Positions 54,178 to 62,878 of a DNA stretch of 64,000 nt are shown here, in pieces. Both the position numbers and the translations under genes were made by a program. Positions within the stretch are counted from its first letter, which is position 1, and every line of letters starts with the position of its first letter. This stretch comes from Vagococcus zengguangii (GTDB lineage: Bacteria > Bacillota > Bacilli > Lactobacillales > Vagococcaceae): assembly GCF_005145005.1 (NCBI RefSeq), contig NZ_CP039712.1, positions 1,718,501-1,782,500 of the forward strand. Direction: 5' to 3'. The notes beneath the pieces were generated by a model. It was not told where the DNA came from. It saw nothing but the letters and a program-made list of their open reading frames with translations, and made no database searches.

Positions 54178-54471
54178 TTATGGCATTCCCACCAATTCTG
54201 ACCAATAGAATGGCCCAGCTTTTGATGTCCCCCAAAAGCCAGCAGGCCCCGTCACAAATTTTGGTGACGGATCCACTAAATAATAGCGATGGCCTTGATG
54301 TTGCGGTTCATTGAAACTCTTTTCTTCCAGAACATCCGCTGTTACGCTTATTACTGGATGACCTGAACGAATAACTGCCAAGCGAATAGAACCTTTTGGA
54401 GTCAGGAAAAAATAACCTAATACTATTATCACTACAACTACCACCACTAACCATCCTTTTTTTCGTTTCAT
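54178..54471 (-). CDS. Small membrane-anchored protein, 97 aa
   Basis: One N-terminal membrane helix of almost pure Val/Ile (about 7-24) after a basic MKRKKG, then an exported 70-residue tail ending GPFYWSELVGMP. I do not know the family. ATG 54471 lies 6 bases after GGTGG; a TTG at 54510 would overlap the upstream gene. It lies 32 bp after the 220-aa membrane protein gene, probably in one unit with it. Confidence 0.65.
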   Translation of the reverse strand: MKRKKGWLVVVVVVIIVLGYFFLTPKGSIRLAVIRSGHPVISVTADVLEEKSFNEPQHQGHRYYLVDPSPKFVTGPAGFWGTSKAGPFYWSELVGMP

Positions 54472-54503
54472 ACAACGCCACCACTTTCTAATTTTCTTAG
54501 CTC

Positions 54504-55166
54504 TTACCAACTAAGTGCTTTCGTTTTCCCCACATTGTCATAGACTAAATGTTGCTCTGTTGCCGGCACGCGCAATTGATAATAAATCGGACCAATATCT
54601 GGGTAAAAACCGGCTTCGGTAAAACCTTGATCTTTCAAACGATAACTCGCTGCTTTTATTTCAGGTGCTTGAAGTTGGTCATCAAAGACGATTAACTCCG
54701 AATTTAATGGCATATTATAAATCGTATGATAGAACCTAAAATAATAGACATTCTCACTTTTCCCTAAATATTCGACATTTTCCTTATAAGTTTGGGTTTC
54801 TTTATGATATAAAACAAATTCATCAAGCTCTCTCATATGCTTAATTTTTGGCGTCATTCGCACCATCTCATGATTTTTCTCGCCTACTAGCAAACTTTTC
54901 TCAAACTTTTGCGTTATATAAGGAATTTTTTCGATATTACTAATATAAAACTGATAATCATGAAATTTCACCCAAATAAAGACACTCAAACTGGCGATGA
55001 CCAGTAACGACGAACTAATTGCCCATTTTGATTGTTTTGGATGACTTTTTGTAAAGTAAAGCAAACAAAAAATAATGACAAATCCAAAACACAACATCAC
55101 TAAAACGAGCCACGCGAGCTGTTGCTTAATAAATACTTCACCTTGAATCCAATCATTAACATCCAT
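54504..55166 (-). CDS. Hypothetical membrane protein, 220 aa
   Basis: Two membrane helices (about 16-40 and 50-68) are followed by a 150-residue probably extracellular region rich in Tyr and charged residues. I do not recognise the family. ATG 55166 is 7 bases after AAAGGGTG; the frame's GTG at 55175 is too close. It lies upstream of the 97-aa protein and downstream of the autolysin gene, which has its own terminator. Confidence 0.65.
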   Translation of the reverse strand: MDVNDWIQGEVFIKQQLAWLVLVMLCFGFVIIFCLLYFTKSHPKQSKWAISSSLLVIASLSVFIWVKFHDYQFYISNIEKIPYITQKFEKSLLVGEKNHEMVRMTPKIKHMRELDEFVLYHKETQTYKENVEYLGKSENVYYFRFYHTIYNMPLNSELIVFDDQLQAPEIKAASYRLKDQGFTEAGFYPDIGPIYYQLRVPATEQHLVYDNVGKTKALSW

Positions 55167-55222
55167 CAACATCACCCTTTCGTTAACCTAATTATAGAAG
55201 GTTTAACGAAAAAAACAAATAA

Positions 55223-55259
55223 AAAATCGTAACTCCCATGATTAAGAAGTTACGATTTT
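55223..55259 (-). terminator. Terminator of the autolysin gene
   Basis: Perfect 12-bp arms at 55223-55234 and 55248-55259, followed on the minus strand by TTTTTATT. Confidence 0.8.
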
Positions 55260-55262
55260 GCT

Positions 55263-56552
55263 TTATTTCTTAACAATCAGTACTTGATTAACAAAAATCA
55301 AATCCGACTTAAGATTGTTCCATGTTTTAATTTGCGAAACACTTGTGTTATATTTTTGCGCAATTCGGTACAACGTATCTCCTGCTTTAACTGTATGACG
55401 AGAAGTTTGTGATGGTTGCGTTTCTGTTGTTGAACCATTATCGCTTGACTTAGAAGAAACTTTCAATGTTTGCCCGATATAAATCATATCTGATGATAAG
55501 TTGTTCCATTTTTTCAAATTAGCAACGGTTGTCTGATATTTTTGAGCGATTCCATATAACGTATCGCCTGATTTCACCTTATACGTTGACTGTTGCGTTT
55601 GATTGTTATTATTATTGTTGTTGTTTTGATTATTATTGCTTTGATTATTATTTTGATTATTAGTATTGCTACCAGTGTTACTGTTGTTATTAGATGAAAC
55701 TAATAAGGTCTGTCCAATATAGATCACGTCTGACGTTAAGTTGTTCCACTTTTTAATATTAGATACTGTTGTGCCGTATTTTTGAGCAATAGCATACAAG
55801 GTATCACCTGAGACAACTACGTGTTTGTCTTTACTTGTCGACTGATTATTATTGCTACCTTCATCCGGAACATTACCTGATTCATCAAGGTTAGAATCGT
55901 ATTGAGTTAAATTATACGTTTCAATAATCATATTTAATTTATTGCCATATTGCGTATCTGTCGCGTATCGACCAGTCAACCATGCTGTTGCATCTTTATA
56001 AGAGGCTGTATTACTCTTCCAAGCACCTGAATAGTAATAATTTCCGGTCGAAAAACTCGTATTTTTAAGAACATAAGCATTGTCATTAAATGATTCTTGA
56101 TAGGACGGATACTTTCTAAAATTTGCTTCAATCCAGTAAGCATTGCCTTTTCCATCATCTTCCCATGTTAGCATCGTAACATATTGGCCATTATATGAAC
56201 CTTTAATTCCAAATAAATTGTAATTAGGCACCTGGCTAAGTGTGCTCGCCCCGTATCCTGTTTCTAAACAAGCTTGCGCGATCATAACTGAGGCATACAA
56301 ATCATTAGTTGCTGCCACACTTTTAGCTTGAGAAGCGATTGATTGAACGAAATTTTCGGCATTGCTACTTCTACTAAAAACTTGATTAGTGTAATCTAAC
56401 TTTTTGGGTAAACTCGCGTCACCTTTAATTAGTGATTGCGTATCTACTTTATCCTCAATAACGGTCTGAGCCTCTTCAGCATGTACCGTGGTCATCGTAG
56501 TTGATAAAAATAAAGGTGCCATCATCCATGCTTTGTTATATACTTTTTTCAT
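55263..56552 (-). CDS. GH73 N-acetylglucosaminidase autolysin with three LysM domains
   Basis: A 429-aa secreted peptidoglycan hydrolase. A signal peptide ends near VHA-EE (residue 25/26). The GH73 domain spans about 60-215, with the catalytic Glu 97 in [11 protein letters not shown] and [13 protein letters not shown]. Three LysM domains follow at 243-286, 323-366 and 385-428, each with 'VxxGDTLYxIAQKY'. The linker at 288-322 is almost pure Asn/Gln/Ser/Thr. The layout matches enterococcal AtlA-type autolysins. A GGCGG box precedes the ATG. Confidence 0.93.
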   Translation of the reverse strand: MKKVYNKAWMMAPLFLSTTMTTVHAEEAQTVIEDKVDTQSLIKGDASLPKKLDYTNQVFSRSSNAENFVQSIASQAKSVAATNDLYASVMIAQACLETGYGASTLSQVPNYNLFGIKGSYNGQYVTMLTWEDDGKGNAYWIEANFRKYPSYQESFNDNAYVLKNTSFSTGNYYYSGAWKSNTASYKDATAWLTGRYATDTQYGNKLNMIIETYNLTQYDSNLDESGNVPDEGSNNNQSTSKDKHVVVSGDTLYAIAQKYGTTVSNIKKWNNLTSDVIYIGQTLLVSSNNNSNTGSNTNNQNNNQSNNNQNNNNNNNNQTQQSTYKVKSGDTLYGIAQKYQTTVANLKKWNNLSSDMIYIGQTLKVSSKSSDNGSTTETQPSQTSRHTVKAGDTLYRIAQKYNTSVSQIKTWNNLKSDLIFVNQVLIVKK

Positions 56553-56726
56553 TCACTTTCCGCCTTTTTATATTTTATATCAGTATTATCGCACAATAAC
56601 ATACGTTTTTTATTTTTATCATCTAGTTGTAAAGAATTTGAAATACAAATGAAAAAACATTATCAACAGTGTATGGCAAGCAACTGCACCGTTAATAATG
56701 TTTAGACTTAATTGTAATAGTTTATT

Positions 56727-57350
56727 CTAGTTAAAAAATGGATTATGTGCCATTTCGAAGCCAATTGTACTTGATCCACGGTGTCCTGGATAGATGGTGT
56801 AATGCTCTGGCAACGTGAATAATTTAGTTTGAATACCTGTTAACAAAGTGTCCATGTTCCCCGTTGGTAAATCAGTACGGCCAACACTACCAGCAAATAA
56901 CGCATCACCTGTCACGACAAATTCAGCTTCTGGAAAGACAAAACTAACCCCACCATGTGAATGACCTGGTGTGTATAACACTTCAAAGTGCATGCCGCCC
57001 ATTTCATATGTTTTTTCTTCTAACTCAACTTCGGCAGGCTGACACACAATACTCTCCATCGGACGTAAGCCAGAAAGATTTAGTTTATCATCTTGTAACC
57101 ATGCTTGTTCAAGTGGATGAACTGCCACTGGAATGTCGTATGTTTGACGAATTTCTTCCAATGCACCTATATGGTCATAGTGCGTGTGTGTTAATAAAAT
57201 ACCGACCGGCTTGCGACCGATTTCCTCCACTTTGGCTTTAATACGGTCCGCATCCTCACCAGGATCAACAATAATCATTGCCTCATCGTTATAAATAAAG
57301 TAACAGTTGGCCTCAACAGGGCCTGTCGTCATACCTTGAATTTCAATCAT
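56727..57350 (-). CDS. Metallo-beta-lactamase-fold hydrolase (glyoxalase II-like)
   Basis: A 207-aa di-metal hydrolase. The core LTHTHYDHIGAL supplies His 55, His 57, Asp 59 and His 60. Further ligands lie in TPGHSHGGVSF, VTGDALFAGSVGR and YPGHRGSS. The group resembles YqgX, which can hydrolyse thioesters such as S-lactoyl bacillithiol or glutathione; the true substrate is unknown. AAAGGAG lies 8 bases before the ATG. Confidence 0.9.
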   Translation of the reverse strand: MIEIQGMTTGPVEANCYFIYNDEAMIIVDPGEDADRIKAKVEEIGRKPVGILLTHTHYDHIGALEEIRQTYDIPVAVHPLEQAWLQDDKLNLSGLRPMESIVCQPAEVELEEKTYEMGGMHFEVLYTPGHSHGGVSFVFPEAEFVVTGDALFAGSVGRTDLPTGNMDTLLTGIQTKLFTLPEHYTIYPGHRGSSTIGFEMAHNPFFN

Positions 57351-57428
57351 TAGACTAGCTCCTTTTCAATATTTTCAACTAATTATCCTAAGTATAACGC
57401 AAAAAACAATGAGAACCAACCGATTAAA

Positions 57429-58184
57429 CTAGTTAGCAATGTAATGAAGAATTATATTTTTTAATAGCTCTGTTCCACCTTCAAAGGTTCTTGAATCATA
57501 ATACTCAATAAAATCCGGTGTAAATGCATAAAGTTGTGCTAAACCAGCATGAGATTCGATTGAATATTTTCCCCAAGCAACGCTGATCCAAGCTTTATGT
57601 AATTTGAAAATTTCTTCCGCAATATCTGAAGGTATTTCTATCATTTCGTTATTTTTTAGTAAGTCTAACAGCTCCGCTTCATTTGCTTGCCATGCTTGAT
57701 ACTCCGCTTCATTTAAATTTAGTAATTGCTCTTGCGATAAATTAACCGCTGCTTCCCCGTATTTTTCACGCGCTATTTGTCCGTTTTTTTGGTCTTGGAC
57801 TACGACCTGTTGTTTGAATGCTTCAAATTTTTGTTTGTCACTCATTTCAATCGCTCCTTCTTTTGCTTGAATAGAATCATCAACCAGTTGTAACAAATTA
57901 TCTAGTTCAGCTTTTTTAGCTAACAACGATGACCGATGTTCCTTTAATAATGCCAAATAGTCTAGATTGGGATTCGTCAAAATTTGCTGAATCTCCTTAA
58001 GCGACAATCCAAGCTCTTTCAAAAACAGTAAGTGTTGCATCTGCTCGACTTCCGCTTCTCCATATATTCGGTACCCCGCATCATTAACATAACTAGGTTT
58101 CAACAACCCCATCTCATCATAGTGACGCAACGCCCTAGCCGTCACCCCCGTCAACTCCGCAAATTCCTTAATCAAATACGCCAT
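57429..58184 (-). CDS. MerR-family regulator with TipAS domain
   Basis: A 251-aa protein. Residues 1-70 form a MerR winged helix (LIKEFAELTGVTARALRHYDEMGLLKP-type), 75-110 a dimerisation coiled coil, and 120-250 a TipAS domain, which in TipA and related proteins binds peptide-like antibiotics. ATG 58184 is 10 bases after AGGAGG; the ATG at 58193 abuts that box. It is preceded by a typical MerR promoter and operator, so it likely controls itself. No transporter gene is next to it. Confidence 0.9.
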   Translation of the reverse strand: MAYLIKEFAELTGVTARALRHYDEMGLLKPSYVNDAGYRIYGEAEVEQMQHLLFLKELGLSLKEIQQILTNPNLDYLALLKEHRSSLLAKKAELDNLLQLVDDSIQAKEGAIEMSDKQKFEAFKQQVVVQDQKNGQIAREKYGEAAVNLSQEQLLNLNEAEYQAWQANEAELLDLLKNNEMIEIPSDIAEEIFKLHKAWISVAWGKYSIESHAGLAQLYAFTPDFIEYYDSRTFEGGTELLKNIILHYIAN

Positions 58185-58209
58185 AAAAACCATACCTCCT
58201 ATCTGACAA

Positions 58210-58242
58210 ATTAAACAATAAACCATCACGCAACGTCAAGGT
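58210..58242 (-). promoter_or_regulatory. MerR-type promoter and operator
   Basis: The minus strand reads ACCTTGACGTTGCGTGATGG from 58242, an imperfect inverted repeat (ACC-ACG / CGT-GGT) ending at 58222. It holds the -35 TTGACG (58234-58239), with -10 TTTAAT (58210-58215) at 18-bp spacing. Long spacers with the operator inside are the mark of MerR activators. Confidence 0.7.
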
Positions 58243-58250
58243 CAAGAACA

Positions 58251-58525
58251 AAGTGATTGAGAACGCGTTAAGCTCCGATATAAATCTCAAATACGACGAA
58301 AATATTGCAAATATTTTTGAGAGTATTTAGATTTTTCTGAGGAGTTGCGTTCGAAATCCGGATTAAGAGAGGTGCTTGAGGCATCGTTTAGCTTCAAGTA
58401 ATATGTATGAAGTGACGAAAGGATTAAAAATCCTTTTGAGAACTTCACCATATTACCGCAGAAGCTGATGCCGAAAGCCCGTTTATCACAAGGTGCTTGA
58501 GGTTACGGTTAACTTCCTAGCATTC
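58251..58525 (+). repeat. Structured repeat array C: two full units and one partial
   Basis: Unit C1 spans 58251-58368, C2 58370-58490 and partial C3 58491-58525, a period of 119-121 bp. In C1 GAACGC pairs with GCGTTC, AGCTCC with GGAGTT, and AAATATT with AATATTT. In C2 the same places read GGCATC/GATGCC, AGCTTC/GAAGCT, GTAATATG/CATATTAC, GAAGT/ACTTC and AAGGATT/AATCCTT. Both keep GACGA and TTGAGA around the inner hairpin. C2 closes with CGAAAGCCCG, C1 with CGAAATCCGG. The array ends at the terminator of ppsR. Confidence 0.9.
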
Positions 58526-58530
58526 AAAAA

Positions 58531-58554
58531 AGAAGTTGAGAGAACTCAACTTCT
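58531..58554. terminator. Terminator overlapping the ppsR stop codon
   Basis: Perfect 10-bp arms at 58531-58540 and 58545-58554 with an AGAA loop. The ppsR TGA lies in the stem. T/A tracts stand on both sides, so it may work in either direction. Confidence 0.8.
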
Positions 58555-59355
58555 TCCTTTTATCTTTTCTTCAATTTCCGCGGCCACTTCTTCAATCGAA
58601 CGTTTATCTGATGAAATCAATTGTGCACCGACTGTTTCATAAACCTCATAGGCATAGCGTAATTCAGCTTCAATTCGTTCCATGCTTGCATAGCTACTAT
58701 CTTCATTTAAGCCCAAATACTCCAAACGCGCTTTGCGAACTTCTAAAATGGATTCGGGTTTAGCGATTAATCCAAAAATTTTCTCTTTAGGAATATTAAA
58801 TAATTCTTCAGGTAAGGCTACTTCAGGCATCAAAGGTAAATTTGCTACTTTGTAAGACTTTACGGCTAAATACATGCTTAAAGGCGTTTTCGCCGAACGT
58901 GAAATCCCTAAAATTAAGATATCAGCTTTTTCAAAACCCTTAGGATCTTTACCGTCATCATATTTTTCGGCAAATTCAATCGCAGCCACACTCGCCAATT
59001 TTTGCTCTGGCATAGTGTAACGCGCACCAGGCTCTTCTCTAGATTCAATCCCCGTTTGGCTCGTAATCAATTGTGTCAAAGGCGACATTAAATCAACAAA
59101 CCCTAAGCCTGTTCGTTTAGCAAAAGATTGAGCGGATGCTAATAGCTCATGGTTTACCAAGGTTGCTACGACAATCGCCTTATTGTTTAGTGCGCCTCTT
59201 AAGGCAAACTTCAAATCATCTTCATTCGTCACAAAAGCAAAACGTCTTACTTCCAGTTCAATACTCTGATAAAACTGTGACTCAACCGCCGAGACAATTG
59301 TTTGGGCTGATTCCCCCACCGAATCAGAAATAATATAAACCAACACTTTTTTCAT
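58546..59355 (-). CDS. ppsR: PPDK regulatory kinase/pyrophosphorylase-type protein
   Basis: A 269-aa DUF299 protein, a combined ADP-dependent kinase and phosphate-dependent phosphorylase that switches pyruvate phosphate dikinase or PEP synthase. The P-loop-like LGISRSAKTPLSMYLA and the ISDSVGESAQT start are typical. The target enzyme is not in the window. ATG 59355 has AAGGAG 8 bases upstream; the GTG at 59364 is nearer the box. The stop codon lies in the terminator hairpin. Confidence 0.92.
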   Translation of the reverse strand: MKKVLVYIISDSVGESAQTIVSAVESQFYQSIELEVRRFAFVTNEDDLKFALRGALNNKAIVVATLVNHELLASAQSFAKRTGLGFVDLMSPLTQLITSQTGIESREEPGARYTMPEQKLASVAAIEFAEKYDDGKDPKGFEKADILILGISRSAKTPLSMYLAVKSYKVANLPLMPEVALPEELFNIPKEKIFGLIAKPESILEVRKARLEYLGLNEDSSYASMERIEAELRYAYEVYETVGAQLISSDKRSIEEVAAEIEEKIKGRS

Positions 59356-59444
59356 CACACTCACTCCTTACTTATTCATCTTAGCAACCATTATACCCAA
59401 TCGCCTCTCATTTGACCTTAAACTTGCTTACCTAATTACCTAGT

Positions 59445-60146
59445 TTATAATGTAAAAAACATCGCCATTGTCGCGACTGTATTTCCTACAAAATGGATAA
59501 ACATGGAGCAACGCAAATCTTTTGTATACATATAAGTCGCACCTAACACCCAACCGGAGCTAGCGTAAATTAATAAAGCAGGTGTTAAAGCCGCTTCATG
59601 CATCAGACCAAAAACTAGTCCTGACACAGCCACCACTAACCAATTACACCAGCGCTTCTTATGGTTAAAGAAATAATTAAAGAAGAACCCTCTGAATAAA
59701 AATTCTTCCGTAATCGGTGCAAATACACACGTCATCAACGAAATCGTTAGCGGAATCGCTTTGAAACTCGTTTCAATTAATACTTGGTTTTCTGGTGATT
59801 CCATTGGTAAGAAACCTTGAAAAATTATATCCGTCGAAAAATAAACAACCAACATAATGGCGGTAAAAATTATTTTTTTCTTTTGACTCATAACTGACTG
59901 ATTAAAGCTATTTGGATTACACTTTTCTAATTGTTTACGATAACGAATCACAAAAAACAGCGACACTAAAATCGTGGTCACCACCATGGCCTGAAATGCC
60001 TGAAAGTCACTCATCACTGCAGGGAAATTTTCATCTCCTTCAGCTAATAATAATGGAAATTCGGCGATTGCCATCACAATAAAAAACAGAATCAAAAAGA
60101 AACTACTCTTAATATAATGCCATATTCCTCCAAAAAACTTAGTCAT
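59445..60146 (-). CDS. CPBP-family intramembrane metalloprotease
   Basis: A 233-aa membrane protein with about seven helices. The CPBP/Abi motifs are intact: Glu 147-Glu 148 and Arg 152 in ITEEFLFRGFF, His 183 in FGLMHEA, and His 218/Asn 222 in IHFVGNT. Relatives process prenylated proteins or give self-immunity against bacteriocins. No bacteriocin gene is seen nearby, so the role is open. GGGAG lies 7 bases before the ATG. Confidence 0.9.
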   Translation of the reverse strand: MTKFFGGIWHYIKSSFFLILFFIVMAIAEFPLLLAEGDENFPAVMSDFQAFQAMVVTTILVSLFFVIRYRKQLEKCNPNSFNQSVMSQKKKIIFTAIMLVVYFSTDIIFQGFLPMESPENQVLIETSFKAIPLTISLMTCVFAPITEEFLFRGFFFNYFFNHKKRWCNWLVVAVSGLVFGLMHEAALTPALLIYASSGWVLGATYMYTKDLRCSMFIHFVGNTVATMAMFFTL

Positions 60147-60272
60147 CTAATTACTCCCTTCGTTCATACACTTTTTTAACTTCCAAATCACGTTAATCCC
60201 AAGTATAAAGACACCTCGATTCTTTATCAACTAATAATTATCAAAAAACGGGATTAATTGAAAAATAAAAAA

Positions 60273-60308
60273 ATCACCAAAAACTCTAGCCAAAGAGTTC
60301 TTGGTGAT
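60273..60308 (-). terminator. Terminator of rplY
   Basis: Arms 60273-60286 and 60294-60308 with one bulge. A TTTTTTATTTTTC tract follows on the minus strand. Confidence 0.8.
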
Positions 60309-60319
60309 GAAATTCTTGC

Positions 60320-60916
60320 TTATTCTCCTTCTGGTGTCACAACTTCTTCTTCATCAGTTTCCGTTGCCACACGTGGCTCGCTTACTGATGCGATTTGATC
60401 ATTCAAGTCACCTATAATCTCAAAATCGCCTTTAATGTCTAAGTCACTTAGCATAATCCCTTGACCGATTTCTAAACCTGACACATCCACTTCGATACTA
60501 TCTGGTAATTTATCAGGCATCGCTGATACGCGCACAGTGAACAAGTCTTGTGTCAACATACCGCCCATTTTCACACCGGCTGGCGTTCCAACTAACACAA
60601 CGTCCGCTTCTACTTCTTGCGCTTCTTTTAGATCTACCGCCAAAAATTCAATATGATAGATTTTTTGGGTGAAGGTATCCTTTTGAACAGCACGAATCAA
60701 AGTTGGGATTTTTTTACCCTCAACTTCTAAATAATACACCGCGTTAATCCCATTACGTTTAACCGCTTTGACAAACTCGATATTATCAACAGTTACTGCT
60801 TCACTTTCCATCATTTTACCGTATATAACGGCTGGAATCTCACCTTCCATCCGAATGTTTTTCTTAATAGAACGTGGGCGTAATGCTCTTTCTTCAACTT
60901 TTAATAAAGCTTCCAT
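60320..60916 (-). CDS. rplY: 50S ribosomal protein L25/general stress protein Ctc
   Basis: A 198-aa long-form L25 (Ctc/TL5 type) that binds 5S rRNA. The N-terminal L25 domain (1-90) holds IPAVIYGK and HIEFLAVD, and the C-terminal beta domain (95-180) PDSIEVDVSGLEIGQ. The tail is acidic. In Bacillus subtilis Ctc is stress-induced. ATG 60916 lies 9 bases after GGAGG; the frame's TTG at 60922 is less likely. Confidence 0.95.
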   Translation of the reverse strand: MEALLKVEERALRPRSIKKNIRMEGEIPAVIYGKMMESEAVTVDNIEFVKAVKRNGINAVYYLEVEGKKIPTLIRAVQKDTFTQKIYHIEFLAVDLKEAQEVEADVVLVGTPAGVKMGGMLTQDLFTVRVSAMPDKLPDSIEVDVSGLEIGQGIMLSDLDIKGDFEIIGDLNDQIASVSEPRVATETDEEEVVTPEGE

Positions 60917-61108
60917 AACCAAAATCCTCCATTCAATTATTTAAAACAAAAATCTTCCTTACACTCTTAATGTTACGTGAGTCTATACTATTAGTCAAAT
61001 AATACCCTTTTTACATACGAATAATCATTAAATATCCAAGGTTAAAACTTTTATTCCCCTTCTTATTAAAGTAGAATAAGAGTTATAAAAATATACAAGG
61101 AGGAAGAT

Positions 61109-62878
61109 ATGCGAACCTTATTTCCTTTTACAAAGCGTTATAAAAAAGAAATTATTCTCGGTCCATTTTTCAAATTATTAGAAGCTATTTTCGAATTGCT
61201 CTTGCCACTCTACATGGCAAAATTAATCGACGAAGGGATTCGCGCCAATGATTTAGGCACTGTCTATCATTATGCCTTAGTCATGTTAGGGATGACACTT
61301 GCCGGACTCGTCTGCGTGATGATTTGCCAGTATTACGCTTCTATTGCCTCACAAGGATTCGGAACCGAACTGCGCGAAGCCTTGTACAAAAAAATCAACC
61401 AGTTTTCTTACAAGCAACTAGATGATTACGGAGCTGATACGCTCGTCACTCGCATGACCAATGATATCAATCAACTGCAAAATGCGCTAGCGATGTTGAT
61501 TAGACTAGTCATTCGCGCACCTTTCCTAAGTATCGGATCGGTAGTGATGGCTTTTTATCTTCATCCGAAGACCGCGTTGCTTTTCCTAGTAACACTCCCT
61601 ATTTTCTTTCTTTTATTGTTAGTTCTAATGAAGAAAACCGTCCCACTTTACAAAAAAGCGCAAGCCAAAACGGACGAACTCAATCGAACCTTACAAGAAA
61701 ATTTAATGGGAATTCGCGTAATTCGCGCGTTCGCTCAACAAAGTAAGCAAACCCAACGCGTCGCCACTAATAGTGATGAATTAGCAGCAACTAGTTTGTC
61801 CGCTATTAAAATTTCTACTCTATTAAATCCACTGACCACGTTAATCATGAACTTAGCGATTCTCTTTTTACTTTATTTTAGTGGTAAAGAAGTGCATATT
61901 GGTAATTTACAACAAGGTGAAGTTGTCGCACTAGTTAATTATTTAATGCAAATGTTATTAGCGTTAATCGTGGTTTCAAACTTAGTCGTGATATTCACCA
62001 AGGCAGCCACTTCGGCTAATCGTGTGACAGAAATCTTGACGTTACCAAATGAAGAAACTGCTCAGATGAATCACCACACAACGCCATCCTCACTCACACA
62101 ACCTAACATTCAAAGTGAGGAACAGACCTTAGCGATTTCAGTCAACCAGTTATCGTTTAGTTACCCTAATCAGAACGGTCGAACCTTAATCGATATTAGC
62201 TTTGAAGCATATGCCAAACAAACATTAGGCATTATAGGGGCGACTGGTAGTGGAAAATCAAGCTTGATTAACTTACTACCACGTTTTTACGACTGGCAAG
62301 AAGGCACAATTGAACTGTTTAATCAAAATAGTCAGCAACTAGACTTAACGACGCTTCGACAACACGTTCGCATTGTCCCACAAAAAAGTAGCTTATTGGC
62401 TGGTACCATTCGTAGTAACCTCCAAGTTGGTAAACCCGATGCTAGCGACACAGAAATTTGGGAAGCACTAGCGATTGCTCAGGCAAAAGAGTTCATCGAA
62501 CAATTACCACAACAATTAGACGCACCTGTTAGCGAAAAAGGTGATAATTTCTCAGGCGGACAAAAACAACGCCTTGCGATTGCACGTGGTTTAATTGCCA
62601 AGCCAGCTCTATTAGTACTCGATGATTCATTAAGTGCACTCGATTACAAAACCGATTTATTATTACGCCAAGCGTTAAAACAACAATTACCAGATACTAC
62701 CTTATTAATTATTTCGCAACGTGTCCATTCAATTAAGCAAGCCGACCATATTTTAGTGATGGCAGATGGTCGCCTTGTCGGCCAAGGAACGCATGATGAA
62801 TTACTAAGTAGTTGTCCGACTTACCAGGCAATTGTTGCCTCACAAGAACAACAAACGGAGGTGGCGACTCATGAATAA
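61109..62878 (+). CDS. ABC exporter half-transporter, first subunit
   Basis: A 589-aa protein with a six-helix membrane domain (about 15-300) and an ATPase domain (about 345-575). Walker A is GATGSGKSS, the signature NFSGGQKQR, and Walker B LLVLDDSLSALD. In Walker B the catalytic Glu is replaced by Asp (LDDS), which marks the degenerate site of heterodimeric exporters such as LmrCD and EfrAB. AGGAGG lies 7 bases before the ATG. The next gene overlaps by 8 bp and is the partner. Confidence 0.93.
   Translation: MRTLFPFTKRYKKEIILGPFFKLLEAIFELLLPLYMAKLIDEGIRANDLGTVYHYALVMLGMTLAGLVCVMICQYYASIASQGFGTELREALYKKINQFSYKQLDDYGADTLVTRMTNDINQLQNALAMLIRLVIRAPFLSIGSVVMAFYLHPKTALLFLVTLPIFFLLLLVLMKKTVPLYKKAQAKTDELNRTLQENLMGIRVIRAFAQQSKQTQRVATNSDELAATSLSAIKISTLLNPLTTLIMNLAILFLLYFSGKEVHIGNLQQGEVVALVNYLMQMLLALIVVSNLVVIFTKAATSANRVTEILTLPNEETAQMNHHTTPSSLTQPNIQSEEQTLAISVNQLSFSYPNQNGRTLIDISFEAYAKQTLGIIGATGSGKSSLINLLPRFYDWQEGTIELFNQNSQQLDLTTLRQHVRIVPQKSSLLAGTIRSNLQVGKPDASDTEIWEALAIAQAKEFIEQLPQQLDAPVSEKGDNFSGGQKQRLAIARGLIAKPALLVLDDSLSALDYKTDLLLRQALKQQLPDTTLLIISQRVHSIKQADHILVMADGRLVGQGTHDELLSSCPTYQAIVASQEQQTEVATHE

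Noticed and set aside
55560-55690. Simple repeat run in the autolysin gene
   Set aside because: It encodes the Asn-rich linker between LysM domains and is not an independent repeat.
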